Positions 17,747 through 26,409 of a DNA stretch of 64,000 nt are shown piece after piece. The DNA comes from Spongiibacteraceae bacterium (GTDB lineage Bacteria > Pseudomonadota > Gammaproteobacteria > Pseudomonadales > Dasaniaceae). Made by a program: the position numbers and the translations under genes. The stretch spans positions 149,553 through 213,552 of the forward strand of contig JANQLG010000025.1 in assembly GCA_028280715.1 (NCBI GenBank), written 5' to 3'. Position 1 is the first letter of the stretch, and every line of letters starts with the position of its first letter. Under the pieces are notes generated by a model. The model was not told the origin of the DNA. It ran no database searches and was given only the letters and a program-made list of their open reading frames with translations.

Positions 17747-19618
17747 ATGGTGAAGATACCGGTAATTGTCGGCTTTGGTGGGGTTAATGCAGCGGGGCGT
17801 AGCTCCTTTCACCATGGTTACAGGCGTTTGATTATCGATGCGCTGGATCAACAGCTGGCTGATAGAACCTATGCCAGTTTGGCCTCATTAATGAAGTTGG
17901 AAACATCAGGCAAGTTAAGCCCTGAGCAGCGCAATTATATCCTTGAACACACTTTGATACGTCGGATTGAAGACGATCTATTCGATGTTGATCAAATCTC
18001 ACTGAATAAACGCCTGTCGGTAAGCTCCATTGGCGAAAGCCCAATCAGCTTTATCACTAAAGCCCGTAATTTACCCGAGCATTTACCTGAAAACTGGCGT
18101 ATTTCTACTCTTGATAATCGCCAGGTTCGAGTCGATATTGAAGGCCAGCAACAGATTCTGGTACCCAGCAATCGAGCAGGTACTGTGAAAGCGGCGGGGC
18201 AATTACCTACTGGCTTTAATCCTGGCAAGTTATACCAATCTCGCAGCCACCCTAGAGGATTACAGATGGCCGTCTATGGTGCATCCGATGCGATTCAATC
18301 GATGGGGGTTGATTGGGAAAAGGTTTGTCAGTATGTCGCTCCTGACCAAATCAGTGTTTACGCCGCAAGTGCTATGGGTCAGTTGGAGCAACATGGCCAT
18401 GGAGGTATGCTCAGTTCACGCTTTAGAGATAAACGCACCACGTCAAAGCAATGCCCTCTGGGTTTTGCTGAAATGCCAGCAGATTTTATCAATGCTTATG
18501 TGTTGGGTTCAGTGGGTAATACGGGAGCGTCTGTAGGTGCCTGTGCTACCTTTCTTTACAATCTTCGTCAGGCCATTATCGATATTCAATCAGGAAAAGC
18601 TCGTGTTGCCGTTGTCGGTAGCAGCGAAGCGCCAATTCTTGCCGATGTGATGGATGGCTATGCTGCGATGGGGGCGCTGGCAACGGATCATGAGTTGCTG
18701 GCTCTGGATGCGCATTTAGGGTTAACCGAAGCTAACTATCGCCGGGCGGCAAGGCCCTTTAGTACCAATTGTGGGTTTACTATCGCAGAGTCTTCACAGT
18801 TTGTTGTGTTAATGGATGACGCCCTGACAGTGGAACTAGGGGCTACAGTTTATGGTGGCATTACTGATGTTTTTGTTAACGCAGATGGCCATAAAAAATC
18901 CATTTCATCACCAGGCTTAGGCAATTACATCACCGTGGCGAAAGCTGTTGCTTCCGCCAAAGCGATTCTCGGTGAAGAATCTGTTCAGCAGCGTTCCTAT
19001 GTTCAGGCGCATGGCACCAGTACGCCGCAGAATAGGGTGACTGAGTCTGAAATACTCAATGAGACAGCCAAGGTCTTTGGTATCGACTCCTGGAAAGTAT
19101 CGGCGATTAAAGCCTATATCGGGCATTCAATTGGTGTTTCATCGGGTGATCAAATGGCGGCAAGCTTGGGGTTGTGGGCTGACGGCATTATTCCTGGCAT
19201 TGCTACTATTGATCATGTTGCAGAGGATGTTCACAACAGCCATCTGGACATCAGCCCTGATCATAAGGAGGTAGGAGCAACTAATATCGATTGCTCAATT
19301 ATTAATGCCAAAGGATTTGGTGGTAACAATGCGACAGCTGCTATTCTTGCTCCCCATGTGATCGAGAAAATGTTGGCTAAAAGGTATAGCGCGGATGACA
19401 TTAAGTACTATAAAACCGCCAATGAGGGAGTCAGGGAACAGGCTTATCAATACGATGAAGCAGCGATTCGCGGAGAAGTTTCACCGATCTACAAATTTGA
19501 TCATAACGTGATGGGTGGTGCGGATATTGATTACAGCAAGGAGCAAATCCGTGTCCCTGGATTCGAAGCGATAATAGATTTGGAAGCCTCATCCCCCTAT
19601 TCAGAACTGATCAAATAA
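17747..19618 (+). CDS. fabY: Beta-ketoacyl-[ACP] synthase, FabY type
   Basis: A 623-residue ketoacyl synthase, much longer than FabB/FabF (about 410) and matching FabY of P. aeruginosa (about 634) in length and in its N-terminal Val-Ile-Val-Gly-Phe-Gly-Gly start. The catalytic triad can be placed: Cys266 in Gly-Ala-Cys-Ala-Thr, His422 in Gln-Ala-His-Gly-Thr-Ser-Thr-Pro and His460 in Tyr-Ile-Gly-His-Ser. FabY condenses acetyl-CoA with malonyl-ACP to start fatty acid synthesis, replacing FabH. It is monocistronic on available evidence and divergent from the GlxA-type regulator (137 bases between starts). No other fab gene is nearby. Confidence 0.88.
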   Translation: MVKIPVIVGFGGVNAAGRSSFHHGYRRLIIDALDQQLADRTYASLASLMKLETSGKLSPEQRNYILEHTLIRRIEDDLFDVDQISLNKRLSVSSIGESPISFITKARNLPEHLPENWRISTLDNRQVRVDIEGQQQILVPSNRAGTVKAAGQLPTGFNPGKLYQSRSHPRGLQMAVYGASDAIQSMGVDWEKVCQYVAPDQISVYAASAMGQLEQHGHGGMLSSRFRDKRTTSKQCPLGFAEMPADFINAYVLGSVGNTGASVGACATFLYNLRQAIIDIQSGKARVAVVGSSEAPILADVMDGYAAMGALATDHELLALDAHLGLTEANYRRAARPFSTNCGFTIAESSQFVVLMDDALTVELGATVYGGITDVFVNADGHKKSISSPGLGNYITVAKAVASAKAILGEESVQQRSYVQAHGTSTPQNRVTESEILNETAKVFGIDSWKVSAIKAYIGHSIGVSSGDQMAASLGLWADGIIPGIATIDHVAEDVHNSHLDISPDHKEVGATNIDCSIINAKGFGGNNATAAILAPHVIEKMLAKRYSADDIKYYKTANEGVREQAYQYDEAAIRGEVSPIYKFDHNVMGGADIDYSKEQIRVPGFEAIIDLEASSPYSELIK

Positions 19619-19712
19619 CTTGTCTATAATGATGTAAAGGATGAAAAACCTCTGCTGATTGATTGTAGAGCGCATGAGAAGGATGGCTCGTGTGTTGAGT
19701 AAGGTGTTAATC

Positions 19713-20225
19713 ATGCGGCGATATATTCGACATCCGGTAGATATACCTATCGAAGTGACTGTAGCCTCTGAAGAGGCAATAGTTTCTGAAGCTGCCAACG
19801 TTTCTGAAAGAGTTGTGGACGCGGTTGATAGTGTTGGTAGCTATGTTGATAACCACGATAATAGTCACGATGAAAACTGCAACCTCAGAACAATAAGTCA
19901 AGGCGGATTATCCTGTGAGGTGGCCCAAGAATTTGCAGTTGGTTCTAGTGTAGATATTGACATCCCTTCTGTATCGCCCCCATATCATGGGCAAGGTGTC
20001 GTGGTCTGGTGCAAACCGAATGGTAAGGAGAACGGTGGTAGTGTTGCATACGAAATAGGGGTGCGCTTTATCGATGACGAGGAAGCCTTCAAATCCAGAA
20101 TGGTTCAGCAAATTTGCCAAATCGAGCATTACAAAAATATAGTATTCGAGCGGGAAGGTCGTATTATTGATGGCAATGAAGCAGCAGCCGAATGGATTAA
20201 TAAATATGCGGAGTCTTTTGATTAA
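19713..20225 (+). CDS. PilZ domain protein (probable c-di-GMP binding)
   Basis: A 170-residue protein with a PilZ domain. The Arg-x3-Arg motif (Arg2-Arg6) is followed by His-Pro and, after an acidic linker of roughly 50 residues, by an Ile-Ser-x-Gly-Gly-Leu-Ser segment. The latter matches the Asp/Asn-x-Ser-x-x-Gly motif only loosely. A later Val-Val-Trp-Cys and Tyr-Glu-Ile-Gly-Val-Arg-Phe complete the barrel. The frame opens at TTG 19659, with ATGs at 19674 and 19683, but AAGG lies eight bases before ATG 19713 and the Arg motif then sits at the N-terminus as usual. The insertion between the two motifs is long for the family. The end overlaps the next gene by 20 bases. Confidence 0.8.
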   Translation: MRRYIRHPVDIPIEVTVASEEAIVSEAANVSERVVDAVDSVGSYVDNHDNSHDENCNLRTISQGGLSCEVAQEFAVGSSVDIDIPSVSPPYHGQGVVVWCKPNGKENGGSVAYEIGVRFIDDEEAFKSRMVQQICQIEHYKNIVFEREGRIIDGNEAAAEWINKYAESFD

Positions 20226-21594
20226 GCACCTTGTTGCGCTACTGGCACTTTTTTTAGGTTTGATGATGTGGGCGGGAATTACTCCCGCCTATTTGTTGGC
20301 GGCGCCGTCGATGGTAACGGGTATTGGCGCCAAGTTAGGTTGCTCTGGAAAATACGTTGGAGGTTTATCCAATCAACAGGCCTTTGATGATATTGCTGCC
20401 TATTCTCCTGTATTAAGTTATCTCGAGCTGGATTTTGATGATCGGAACCAGCGTGTCAGTGCTTCTTTTCTGGGAATTAAAACAACATCCGCACGTTTTT
20501 TACCAACAATGGGCTGTGTATTGGAGCTCGGTAATGAGCCTTTCGATGTTACTCCAGCGTTATTATCTTCTAACGACAATGCTATATGGCCAGCTGGTCA
20601 CCAGATTGAATCTCCAAAAGCCTCTTTACAAAAACAATTAGAAACACGATTAAAGCAAGATAACCAACTCGGTTATGACACTCGAGCCTTGTTAGTGGCG
20701 AAAAATGGAAAAGTCGTTGCTGAAGCGTATGCTGCAGACTTTGATGCCAATACAAAATTTTTAGGCTGGTCTATGGCGAAAAGCTTTACTGCGCTGATGG
20801 CTGGTTCATTGGAGCTTTCTGAAAAACTCAGCGTTGATGAGTCACAGTTATTCGATGTTTGGAAAAACGATGAGCGCAGTGAGATCAGTATTGAAAATTT
20901 ATTGACCATGACTTCCGGGCTCCGATTTGATGAAAGTTACCAGCCTGGTGACGATGTAACAACCATGTTGTTTATGGTAGATAGCACCTCTGATTATGCG
21001 ATGCAGAGCCCCAGTGATTATTCAGCGGGAGACCACTGGGAATATTCATCAGGAACGACAGCGCTAATATCACGAATTATTCATGAAAAGTTAGGCGGAA
21101 ATTTAACGGCAAGTCTTAACTATTGGCAGGAGCAATTCGTAGAACCACTGGCGTTGCAAAACGCAGTATTTGAACCTGATGCTAGTGGTGTTTTGGTTGG
21201 AAGTTCCTATCTGTATGCGACTGCAAGGGATTGGGCCAAGCTTGGACAAGTGATGCTCAACAAGGGAGAACTCAACGGGAATCGCGTTGTTAGTGAAGAA
21301 TGGATTGATCGTGCGACGAGCCCCAATCAGTCGCAAAACAAACGTTCTTATGGTTATCAATTTTGGTTAAATAAAGGCGATAGCGTTAAAAGATGGCCGG
21401 ATTTACCTGAAGACAGCTTTGCTGCATTGGGTAGTCGCAAACAGGTAGTGATGGCAATTCCCTCAGAAGAACTGGTGGTTGTAAGGTTGGGCTGGACTAC
21501 TGGTAACTATCCGACAAATGATCTTGTGGCAACATTAATTAAAAACTTAAACACGCAAAGCGAGCAGACCATGGTTCGATCTGCTCTTGAATAA
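20206..21594 (+). CDS. Secreted serine hydrolase, class C beta-lactamase-like
   Basis: A 462-residue protein with an N-terminal signal segment (residues about 8-33, ending Leu-Ala-Ala). The beta-lactamase/transpeptidase-like domain has Ser189-Met-Ala-Lys192 as the Ser-x-x-Lys nucleophile motif and Tyr280-Ser-Ser as the Tyr-x-Asn/Ser equivalent. The late Gly-Ser-Arg-Lys-Gln segment is in the position of the third box. The family includes esterases and 6-aminohexanoate-dimer hydrolase, so antibiotic hydrolysis should not be assumed. The frame is open from 20167, but only the ATG at 20206 puts the signal peptide at the N-terminus. It overlaps the PilZ gene by 20 bases, suggesting coupling. Confidence 0.87.
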   Translation: MRSLLIKHLVALLALFLGLMMWAGITPAYLLAAPSMVTGIGAKLGCSGKYVGGLSNQQAFDDIAAYSPVLSYLELDFDDRNQRVSASFLGIKTTSARFLPTMGCVLELGNEPFDVTPALLSSNDNAIWPAGHQIESPKASLQKQLETRLKQDNQLGYDTRALLVAKNGKVVAEAYAADFDANTKFLGWSMAKSFTALMAGSLELSEKLSVDESQLFDVWKNDERSEISIENLLTMTSGLRFDESYQPGDDVTTMLFMVDSTSDYAMQSPSDYSAGDHWEYSSGTTALISRIIHEKLGGNLTASLNYWQEQFVEPLALQNAVFEPDASGVLVGSSYLYATARDWAKLGQVMLNKGELNGNRVVSEEWIDRATSPNQSQNKRSYGYQFWLNKGDSVKRWPDLPEDSFAALGSRKQVVMAIPSEELVVVRLGWTTGNYPTNDLVATLIKNLNTQSEQTMVRSALE

Positions 21595-21623
21595 GTGTTT
21601 AGTAGACAAACAAAGAATTTAAT

Positions 21624-22715
21624 TTAGTTCAGGTGGCGGTTTAAAAAAACAGTCAATTCTCGTAATACTTCCTTGGTTTCGGAAGAATCCCGGACTGCGA
21701 ACAAATGTTCTCCATGCGATAAACCTTCATACACATTTAAATCGGCTTCGATGCCAGCGCGACGCAATTCTCGATGTGCTCTCACGGTATCACTTAAAAA
21801 CAGGTCACGTGTTCCTGCGACCAATTGTGTAGGTGGGAAATCTGAAAAATCGCCATAAACTGGTGAAATTAGAGGATGTTTCATGTCGTAGTCACCGGCA
21901 TAAGCTTTTGCTGCTCTTTCCAGTGGGCCATGATAGGTAACTAATGCGCGATCAATGCCTTCCAGAGTAAACAATGTGTCGCTGGTTTTGGTTAGATCAG
22001 TCCATGGGGTGCCCGCAAAAATGGCGGCAGGTAAAGGTAATTTTTCCTGCTTCATTTTATGTACTGACGCAAGGCTTAAACCTCCTCCGGCTGAATTGCC
22101 GCCGATGGCCATGTTGGATGCAGGTAATGATTTTAATAAATGTTTGTAGACAGTAATGACATCATCAACTGCTGCCGGGAAAGGATGCTCGGGCGGCATG
22201 CGATAGTCTATGGCAACGACAGGAATGTTGGCAGCATTGGCGACCATAACCCCACCACTGATACCCGCCCAGCCTGAGCCGACAACATAGGCGCCGCCAT
22301 GAACATGGATATACAGCTTTTCTTTAAATTCGGGGGCGATTTCTGCAGGCGTAATATAGCGAATAGTAATGCCATCAATAGTTTCTTCACGTAAGGCAAG
22401 GTTAAAGTCGGCAGCAGCCTTAACAACACGCTCCCCAATAGCCTGATCGCGCTTGTTGCGTGCAGCCATTGCTTCTTCATCAGATTCATAAACGCTGCTA
22501 TTGACTCGCTTTTCATAGCTTGGTTGAGGGCCGTTAGCGATGGCTTCCTGAAATTCTTTACTGGCTCCAGCAGGTGCTGCGGGTACGTTGCGTTCATCTA
22601 TGCGCCAGATTTTTTCATTGGTATCTTCGGCGAATGAAATGGCCGAAGTCATAGCTTGTGCAATAAGTACAATACAGCAATAGATAAATGTTCTTGCAGA
22701 GCGTGTTCTATTCAT
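21624..22715 (-). CDS. Secreted HSL-family (type IV) esterase/lipase
   Basis: A 363-residue alpha/beta hydrolase of the hormone-sensitive lipase family with a signal peptide ending near residue 29 (Ile-Ser-Phe-Ala-Glu). The oxyanion His-Gly-Gly is at 139-141. The nucleophile motif is Gly-Asn-Ser-Ala-Gly-Gly with Ser208, where most family members have Gly-Asp-Ser. A Gly-Thr-Arg-Asp-Leu-Phe segment supplies the Asp and Gly-Leu-Ser-His-Gly the His. It probably hydrolyses short-chain esters in the periplasm or outside. It is convergent with the serine hydrolase gene. Confidence 0.9.
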   Translation of the reverse strand: MNRTRSARTFIYCCIVLIAQAMTSAISFAEDTNEKIWRIDERNVPAAPAGASKEFQEAIANGPQPSYEKRVNSSVYESDEEAMAARNKRDQAIGERVVKAAADFNLALREETIDGITIRYITPAEIAPEFKEKLYIHVHGGAYVVGSGWAGISGGVMVANAANIPVVAIDYRMPPEHPFPAAVDDVITVYKHLLKSLPASNMAIGGNSAGGGLSLASVHKMKQEKLPLPAAIFAGTPWTDLTKTSDTLFTLEGIDRALVTYHGPLERAAKAYAGDYDMKHPLISPVYGDFSDFPPTQLVAGTRDLFLSDTVRAHRELRRAGIEADLNVYEGLSHGEHLFAVRDSSETKEVLRELTVFLNRHLN

Positions 22716-22742
22716 ATGTATACTCCCGCTAAATGACGGTAA

Positions 22743-23023
22743 TTTTTTATATTAAATTATTGTTAGACAGTAAAAAATTATTAACAATTTTTAGCTGTAA
22801 ATAGAAATTTTATTACCACAGATAAAATTGAGGAGAGATGATGACTGTTTGTTGATCGTTAATCAATAGATGAGTAAGCATAGGCAGTGTGAGGTGATGG
22901 AAAGTATAGAGAAACTAATGTAGGTAGAGAGGTAAGAAGATAGTAAAAGGAGTAGATAAAACAGCTGAAGATAAGAGCACAGCATATTCAGTTTACAAAC
23001 AGGTGATATTTAACCTGTTTTTT
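22743..23023 (+). ncRNA. Candidate small RNA ending in an intrinsic terminator
   Basis: Between two leftward genes lies a + strand terminator: AAACAGGT, an 8-base loop, ACCTGTTT and T6 (22997-23023). No + strand gene precedes it. The 150 bases before it are strongly purine-rich on the + strand, and an inverted repeat ATTGTTA/TAACAAT (22759-22788) lies at the left end. A GAGGAGAG at about 22830 is followed by ATG and a five-codon frame. These together suggest a short transcript. The promoter was not identified with confidence, so the start is approximate. Confidence 0.3.
22997..23023 (+). terminator. Intrinsic terminator (+ strand)
   Basis: A perfect 8-base stem AAACAGGT/ACCTGTTT with an 8-base loop is followed by a T-run on the + strand only. 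It faces away from the flanking leftward genes. Confidence 0.65.
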
Positions 23024-23163
23024 AGCATTTTAAACCACACGGAGTAAACGCTAAGCTCAGCCCGTGCAAAGTCTATTAAGAGTAAGCTTCACTTTTAATC
23101 ATTCTTAACGAGAGATGCAATTTTACTTCGTATCTTAAAGGATAGTTTTCTGTAAGTTTCTAA

Positions 23164-23400
23164 TTAACTAATTAATATTTGTGTGTCTTCAGATAAGCAG
23201 AGATCGATGTAGCTTTTTAAATATTCAGGTTCAGCAGGTTTCTTTGGAAAGAAGTAATGAGAAGCAATGAAGAAAATAAAATTTTCTTTATTGAATGCTG
23301 TATATTGGTGTGTTTTTAATAACGGATAATCAGTTGTAGTGGATTGTGAAAAAATTGGGAAAAGAGTTAATAAGGTTAATAGCAGAGCCTTTGCTTTCAT
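23164..23400 (-). CDS. Small secreted hypothetical protein
   Basis: A 78-residue protein starting Met-Lys-Ala-Lys with a hydrophobic segment (residues 5-18) ending Phe-Ser-Gln-Ser, a probable Sec signal. The mature part has about 60 residues with many aromatics and one Cys near the end. AAGGGAAAG lies about four bases before ATG 23400; the frame is open ten codons further but lacks that signal. No family was recognised. It stands between the candidate small RNA and rmf on the same strand as rmf. Confidence 0.5.
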   Translation of the reverse strand: MKAKALLLTLLTLFPIFSQSTTTDYPLLKTHQYTAFNKENFIFFIASHYFFPKKPAEPEYLKSYIDLCLSEDTQILIS

Positions 23401-23576
23401 ATGACTTTCCCTTTCAATATTAAACAAGCAATTATTGTATAGTTAATCAAAGATGCTGATTGAACCTTTAGCAAGGTGAGTTCTTTTCTTTGTGACTTAG
23501 TTCTATTTATTGGCAAAACGAGTTTATTAATAAGTGAGAGAGTTTTTTACCCCTATTGCCTATAGATAGTTGAGAC

Positions 23577-23606
23577 AAAAAAATACCCGTCTGTAACGGG
23601 TATTTT
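23577..23606 (-). terminator. Intrinsic terminator of rmf
   Basis: Read on the minus strand, AAAATACCCG, a 7-base loop and CGGGTATTTT form a 10-base perfect stem followed by T7. It starts about 25 bases after the rmf stop codon. Confidence 0.9.
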
Positions 23607-23631
23607 ATAACGAGCAGTTCGTCGATATCTG

Positions 23632-23835
23632 TTAATGTAAATCTATTTTGTGAATGCCTGATACGCCAGTCAGTCCATCCCATTGATCGGTGCGTCCTTC
23701 TCGCCAGCCAGTCATCCATTGTTGGCGAATTTCTCCCTCTTCGTAGGGGCATATTTCTTTGTTCCGGCCTTTAATGCCTGCTTGGTAACCTCTTTGGAAT
23801 GCTCGTTCAACCATATCGCGCTTCTGTCTTCTCAT
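23632..23835 (-). CDS. rmf: Ribosome modulation factor
   Basis: A 67-residue basic protein whose first half matches RMF: Arg-Arg-Gln-Lys-Arg-Asp, Ala-Phe-Gln-Arg-Gly-Tyr-Gln-Ala-Gly, Gly-Arg-x-Lys-Glu-x-Cys-Pro-Tyr and Trp-x-x-Gly-Trp-Arg-Glu-Gly. RMF binds 70S ribosomes in stationary phase and drives 100S dimer formation. The C-terminus is about 10 residues longer than the E. coli protein (55). GAGG lies eight bases before the ATG, and a strong terminator follows. It is divergent from rlmKL, as I recall it being in pseudomonads. Confidence 0.93.
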   Translation of the reverse strand: MRRQKRDMVERAFQRGYQAGIKGRNKEICPYEEGEIRQQWMTGWREGRTDQWDGLTGVSGIHKIDLH

Positions 23836-24232
23836 ATATTGGTGCCTCTTATATAGATCTTGGTTAACACAATATTGCTACTACTGCTTTACGATGGGCG
23901 TATTTTGCGATGGGTTTAGCGGGGTGATATGTCTCCTTGATTATGTGGCCATAAATCCATCGTTATTGTTAGAAGAAGTTGGGGCTGTCTGCCGTCAATG
24001 ATAGAATTGCCGGCCGCCGCAATAGACATCTAATCAAATCGGCTTCTGAGTGTCGACCACGGATTTTCGACACTTGAGGATAGCTAAGTGCCAGAATGTC
24101 GTTGCTAAAACAATGGTGTTTGAAAACAACCACTTAGCGCTGCCTAATATTTGATCTATTACTGGCTGACGCGGTTTGTAACAACTTTTAGCACCATAAA
24201 ATCTAATAGAAAACACACTTTTAGGTTCTTTC
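23836..24232. promoter_or_regulatory. Divergent rmf/rlmKL intergenic region with inverted repeat
   Basis: This 397-base gap holds the promoters of rmf (leftward) and rlmKL (rightward). The one clear structure is an inverted repeat AGTGTCGA/TCGACACT at 24049-24074 with a 10-base spacer, which could be an operator or an RNA hairpin. No convincing coding sequence was found; short frames here have no ribosome-binding site or family likeness. Confidence 0.45.
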
Positions 24233-26407
24233 ATGTCTGCAGTTTCAACCTTCTTTGCCACCTGTCCCAAAGGGTTGGAATCACTGTTATTACAGGAATT
24301 AAGCAGCCTGGGATTATCCAATACCAAGGAAACAGTGGCGGGAGTTTATTTTGAAGGCTCTCTCGAGGCAGGGTATCGCGCCTGCTTGTGGTCACGACTG
24401 GCTAATAAAGTTTTATTGCAACTTGATAATTGTCCCTGTCGCAATGTGAATGAGTTGTATGAACAGGTAAAGCAAATTGACTGGCAGCAACATTTAGACC
24501 TCGATAATACCTTCGCTATCGATTTCTCCGGTAGTTTAACCGGTGTAAAACACAGTCATTTTGGTGCCTTGAAAAGCAAAGATGCTATTGCTGATTATTT
24601 CACCCAGCGCCTTGGTCGCCGTCCAAATATTGACCCTAAGCGTCCCGATGTACGAATTAACATTAGAGTACATAAGGGGCGCTTGATCATTAGTCTTGAT
24701 CTTTCAGGTGAGAGTTTACACAAGCGCGGATATCGCCAAAGTGGAGGTAGAGCGCCTCTGAAGGAAAATCTTGCGGCAGCAATTCTATTAAGAGCCGATT
24801 GGTCTGGTGTTGCTTCTAGAGGTGGGGTTTTACTTGATCCTATGTGTGGTTCCGGCACATTGTTAATTGAAGGTGCATTAATGATGGGCAATATTGCGCC
24901 AGGCTACTTACGTAAGCATTGGGGCTTTAGCTATTGGAAGGGGCATCAGTCAGCACTTTGGCAGCAGTTGATAGATGAAGCGAAGACGCTTCGTAATCAG
25001 GCGCTAAATCGAGAATGGCCCGAGATGCGAGGTTACGATGCAGACCCTCGAGCTATTGATGCAGCTAATCAAAATATTCAGGCTGCAGGACTTGAAGGAA
25101 AAGTTAGAGTGCTCAGAAAAGAACTGGCTAATTTTGTTAAACCTACTCATCTACCTATTGATACTGGTTTGGTTATCACCAATCCTCCCTATGGCGAACG
25201 CTTGGGAGAGGAGTCGTCGCTAGTGCATTTATACCGCAATCTGGGGCAGACCCTTAAAAGGGAGTTTTCTGGTTGGCAAGCGACACTCTTTACCGGCAAC
25301 CCTGAATTGGGTAAGCAAATGGGTATTCGCAGTTGCAAACAATATCAGCTATTTAATGGTGCGATTTCCAGCAAGGTGCTTAATTTCAAAGTCGAGCCAG
25401 AGTACTTTGTTGAATCACCCTATAAATCTAAGCAACGTGAAAGCAGCAATGTCGGCGAGGAATTGTCAGCAGGGGCCCAAATGTTTGCTAACCGCCTGCG
25501 AAAAAATTACAAGCCGTTACAGAAGTGGGCGCAAAAAAATGAGATTAGCTGTTACCGAATCTACGATGCGGATATGCCCGAATACTGCGTTGCAGTAGAT
25601 ATTTATCATGATTGGGTGCATGTTTCCGAATATGCGCCGCCTGCAAAAGTTGATCCAGATGCGGCAGAAAAGCGCCTTAAAGAAGTCGTCAGTGCTATAC
25701 CTGCTGTGTTAGGTGTGCATGCAGAATATGTTGTCCTGAAACAGCGCCTGCGGCAAAGAGGAAGCAAACAATACCAGCGTCAGGATCAGCGCAATGAACT
25801 TATAGAGGTTAAAGAAGGGCAGGCCACTTTGCTGATTAATCTACATGATTATCTGGATACCGGTTTGTTTCTTGATCACCGGCCAGTTCGCATGGATATT
25901 GCAAAACGTGCGCGAGGAAATCGTTTTCTTAATCTTTTCTGCTATACCGCTACTGCCAGTGTTCATGCAGCGCTAGGCGGTGCTACTTTTACCGATAGTG
26001 TTGACCTGTCGTCTACCTATTTGTCTTGGGCAGATAAAAATCTAGCGCTAAATGGTTTGAGCGACAGCAAGCATCGCACTATTAGAGCTGATGTAATGGA
26101 ATGGATTAAAACATGTGACCAGCAATATGATTTAATCTTGCTGGATCCGCCCACCTTCTCGAACTCCAAAAAAATGGAAGGCGTATTGGATATTCAAAGA
26201 GATCATCCAGAGCTAATTAAAAATACCATGAAATGTTTATCAAAGGATGGGTTACTGATTTTTTCTAATAATCATAAAAAGTTTATTTTGGATGAAGATT
26301 TAGCTAATGAGTTTAAGGTGGAAAACAAAACGAACTGGTCGCTGGATAAGGATTTTCAACGTTCTAAATCGATTCATCAATGTTGGTTTGTCACACATAA
26401 AAACTGA
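24233..26407 (+). CDS. rlmKL: 23S rRNA methyltransferase RlmKL (G2445-N2 / G2069-N7)
   Basis: A 724-residue fusion of two methyltransferases. The N-terminal half has a THUMP domain (residues about 45-155) and a RlmL-type domain with Asp-Pro-Met-Cys-Gly-Ser-Gly-Thr (about 201-208) and Thr-Asn-Pro-Pro-Tyr-Gly-Glu-Arg (about 315-322). The C-terminal RlmK domain shows Asp-Thr-Gly-Leu-Phe-Leu-Asp-His-Arg, Leu-Asn-Leu-Phe-Cys-Tyr-Thr and Leu-Asp-Pro-Pro-Thr-Phe-Ser. It modifies G2445 and G2069 in 23S rRNA. Length is near that of E. coli RlmKL (702). The DUF3859-like gene starts two bases after its stop. Confidence 0.97.
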   Translation: MSAVSTFFATCPKGLESLLLQELSSLGLSNTKETVAGVYFEGSLEAGYRACLWSRLANKVLLQLDNCPCRNVNELYEQVKQIDWQQHLDLDNTFAIDFSGSLTGVKHSHFGALKSKDAIADYFTQRLGRRPNIDPKRPDVRINIRVHKGRLIISLDLSGESLHKRGYRQSGGRAPLKENLAAAILLRADWSGVASRGGVLLDPMCGSGTLLIEGALMMGNIAPGYLRKHWGFSYWKGHQSALWQQLIDEAKTLRNQALNREWPEMRGYDADPRAIDAANQNIQAAGLEGKVRVLRKELANFVKPTHLPIDTGLVITNPPYGERLGEESSLVHLYRNLGQTLKREFSGWQATLFTGNPELGKQMGIRSCKQYQLFNGAISSKVLNFKVEPEYFVESPYKSKQRESSNVGEELSAGAQMFANRLRKNYKPLQKWAQKNEISCYRIYDADMPEYCVAVDIYHDWVHVSEYAPPAKVDPDAAEKRLKEVVSAIPAVLGVHAEYVVLKQRLRQRGSKQYQRQDQRNELIEVKEGQATLLINLHDYLDTGLFLDHRPVRMDIAKRARGNRFLNLFCYTATASVHAALGGATFTDSVDLSSTYLSWADKNLALNGLSDSKHRTIRADVMEWIKTCDQQYDLILLDPPTFSNSKKMEGVLDIQRDHPELIKNTMKCLSKDGLLIFSNNHKKFILDEDLANEFKVENKTNWSLDKDFQRSKSIHQCWFVTHKN

Positions 26408-26409
26408 AA

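Noticed and set aside
20206..21594. Antibiotic-resistance beta-lactamase
   Set aside because: The Ser-x-x-Lys and Tyr motifs are shared with many esterases; nothing specific to class C beta-lactamases such as a Lys-Thr-Gly box was seen.
9707..23600. A single mobile genomic island between pyrD and rmf
   Set aside because: No integrase, transposase, tRNA or flanking direct repeats were seen, and the genes (fabY, putP) are ordinary chromosomal ones, so one-step insertion is not supported.
24034..24327. 97-codon leftward frame across the rlmKL start
   Set aside because: It is antisense to the clear rlmKL N-terminus, has no ribosome-binding site and no protein-like character.
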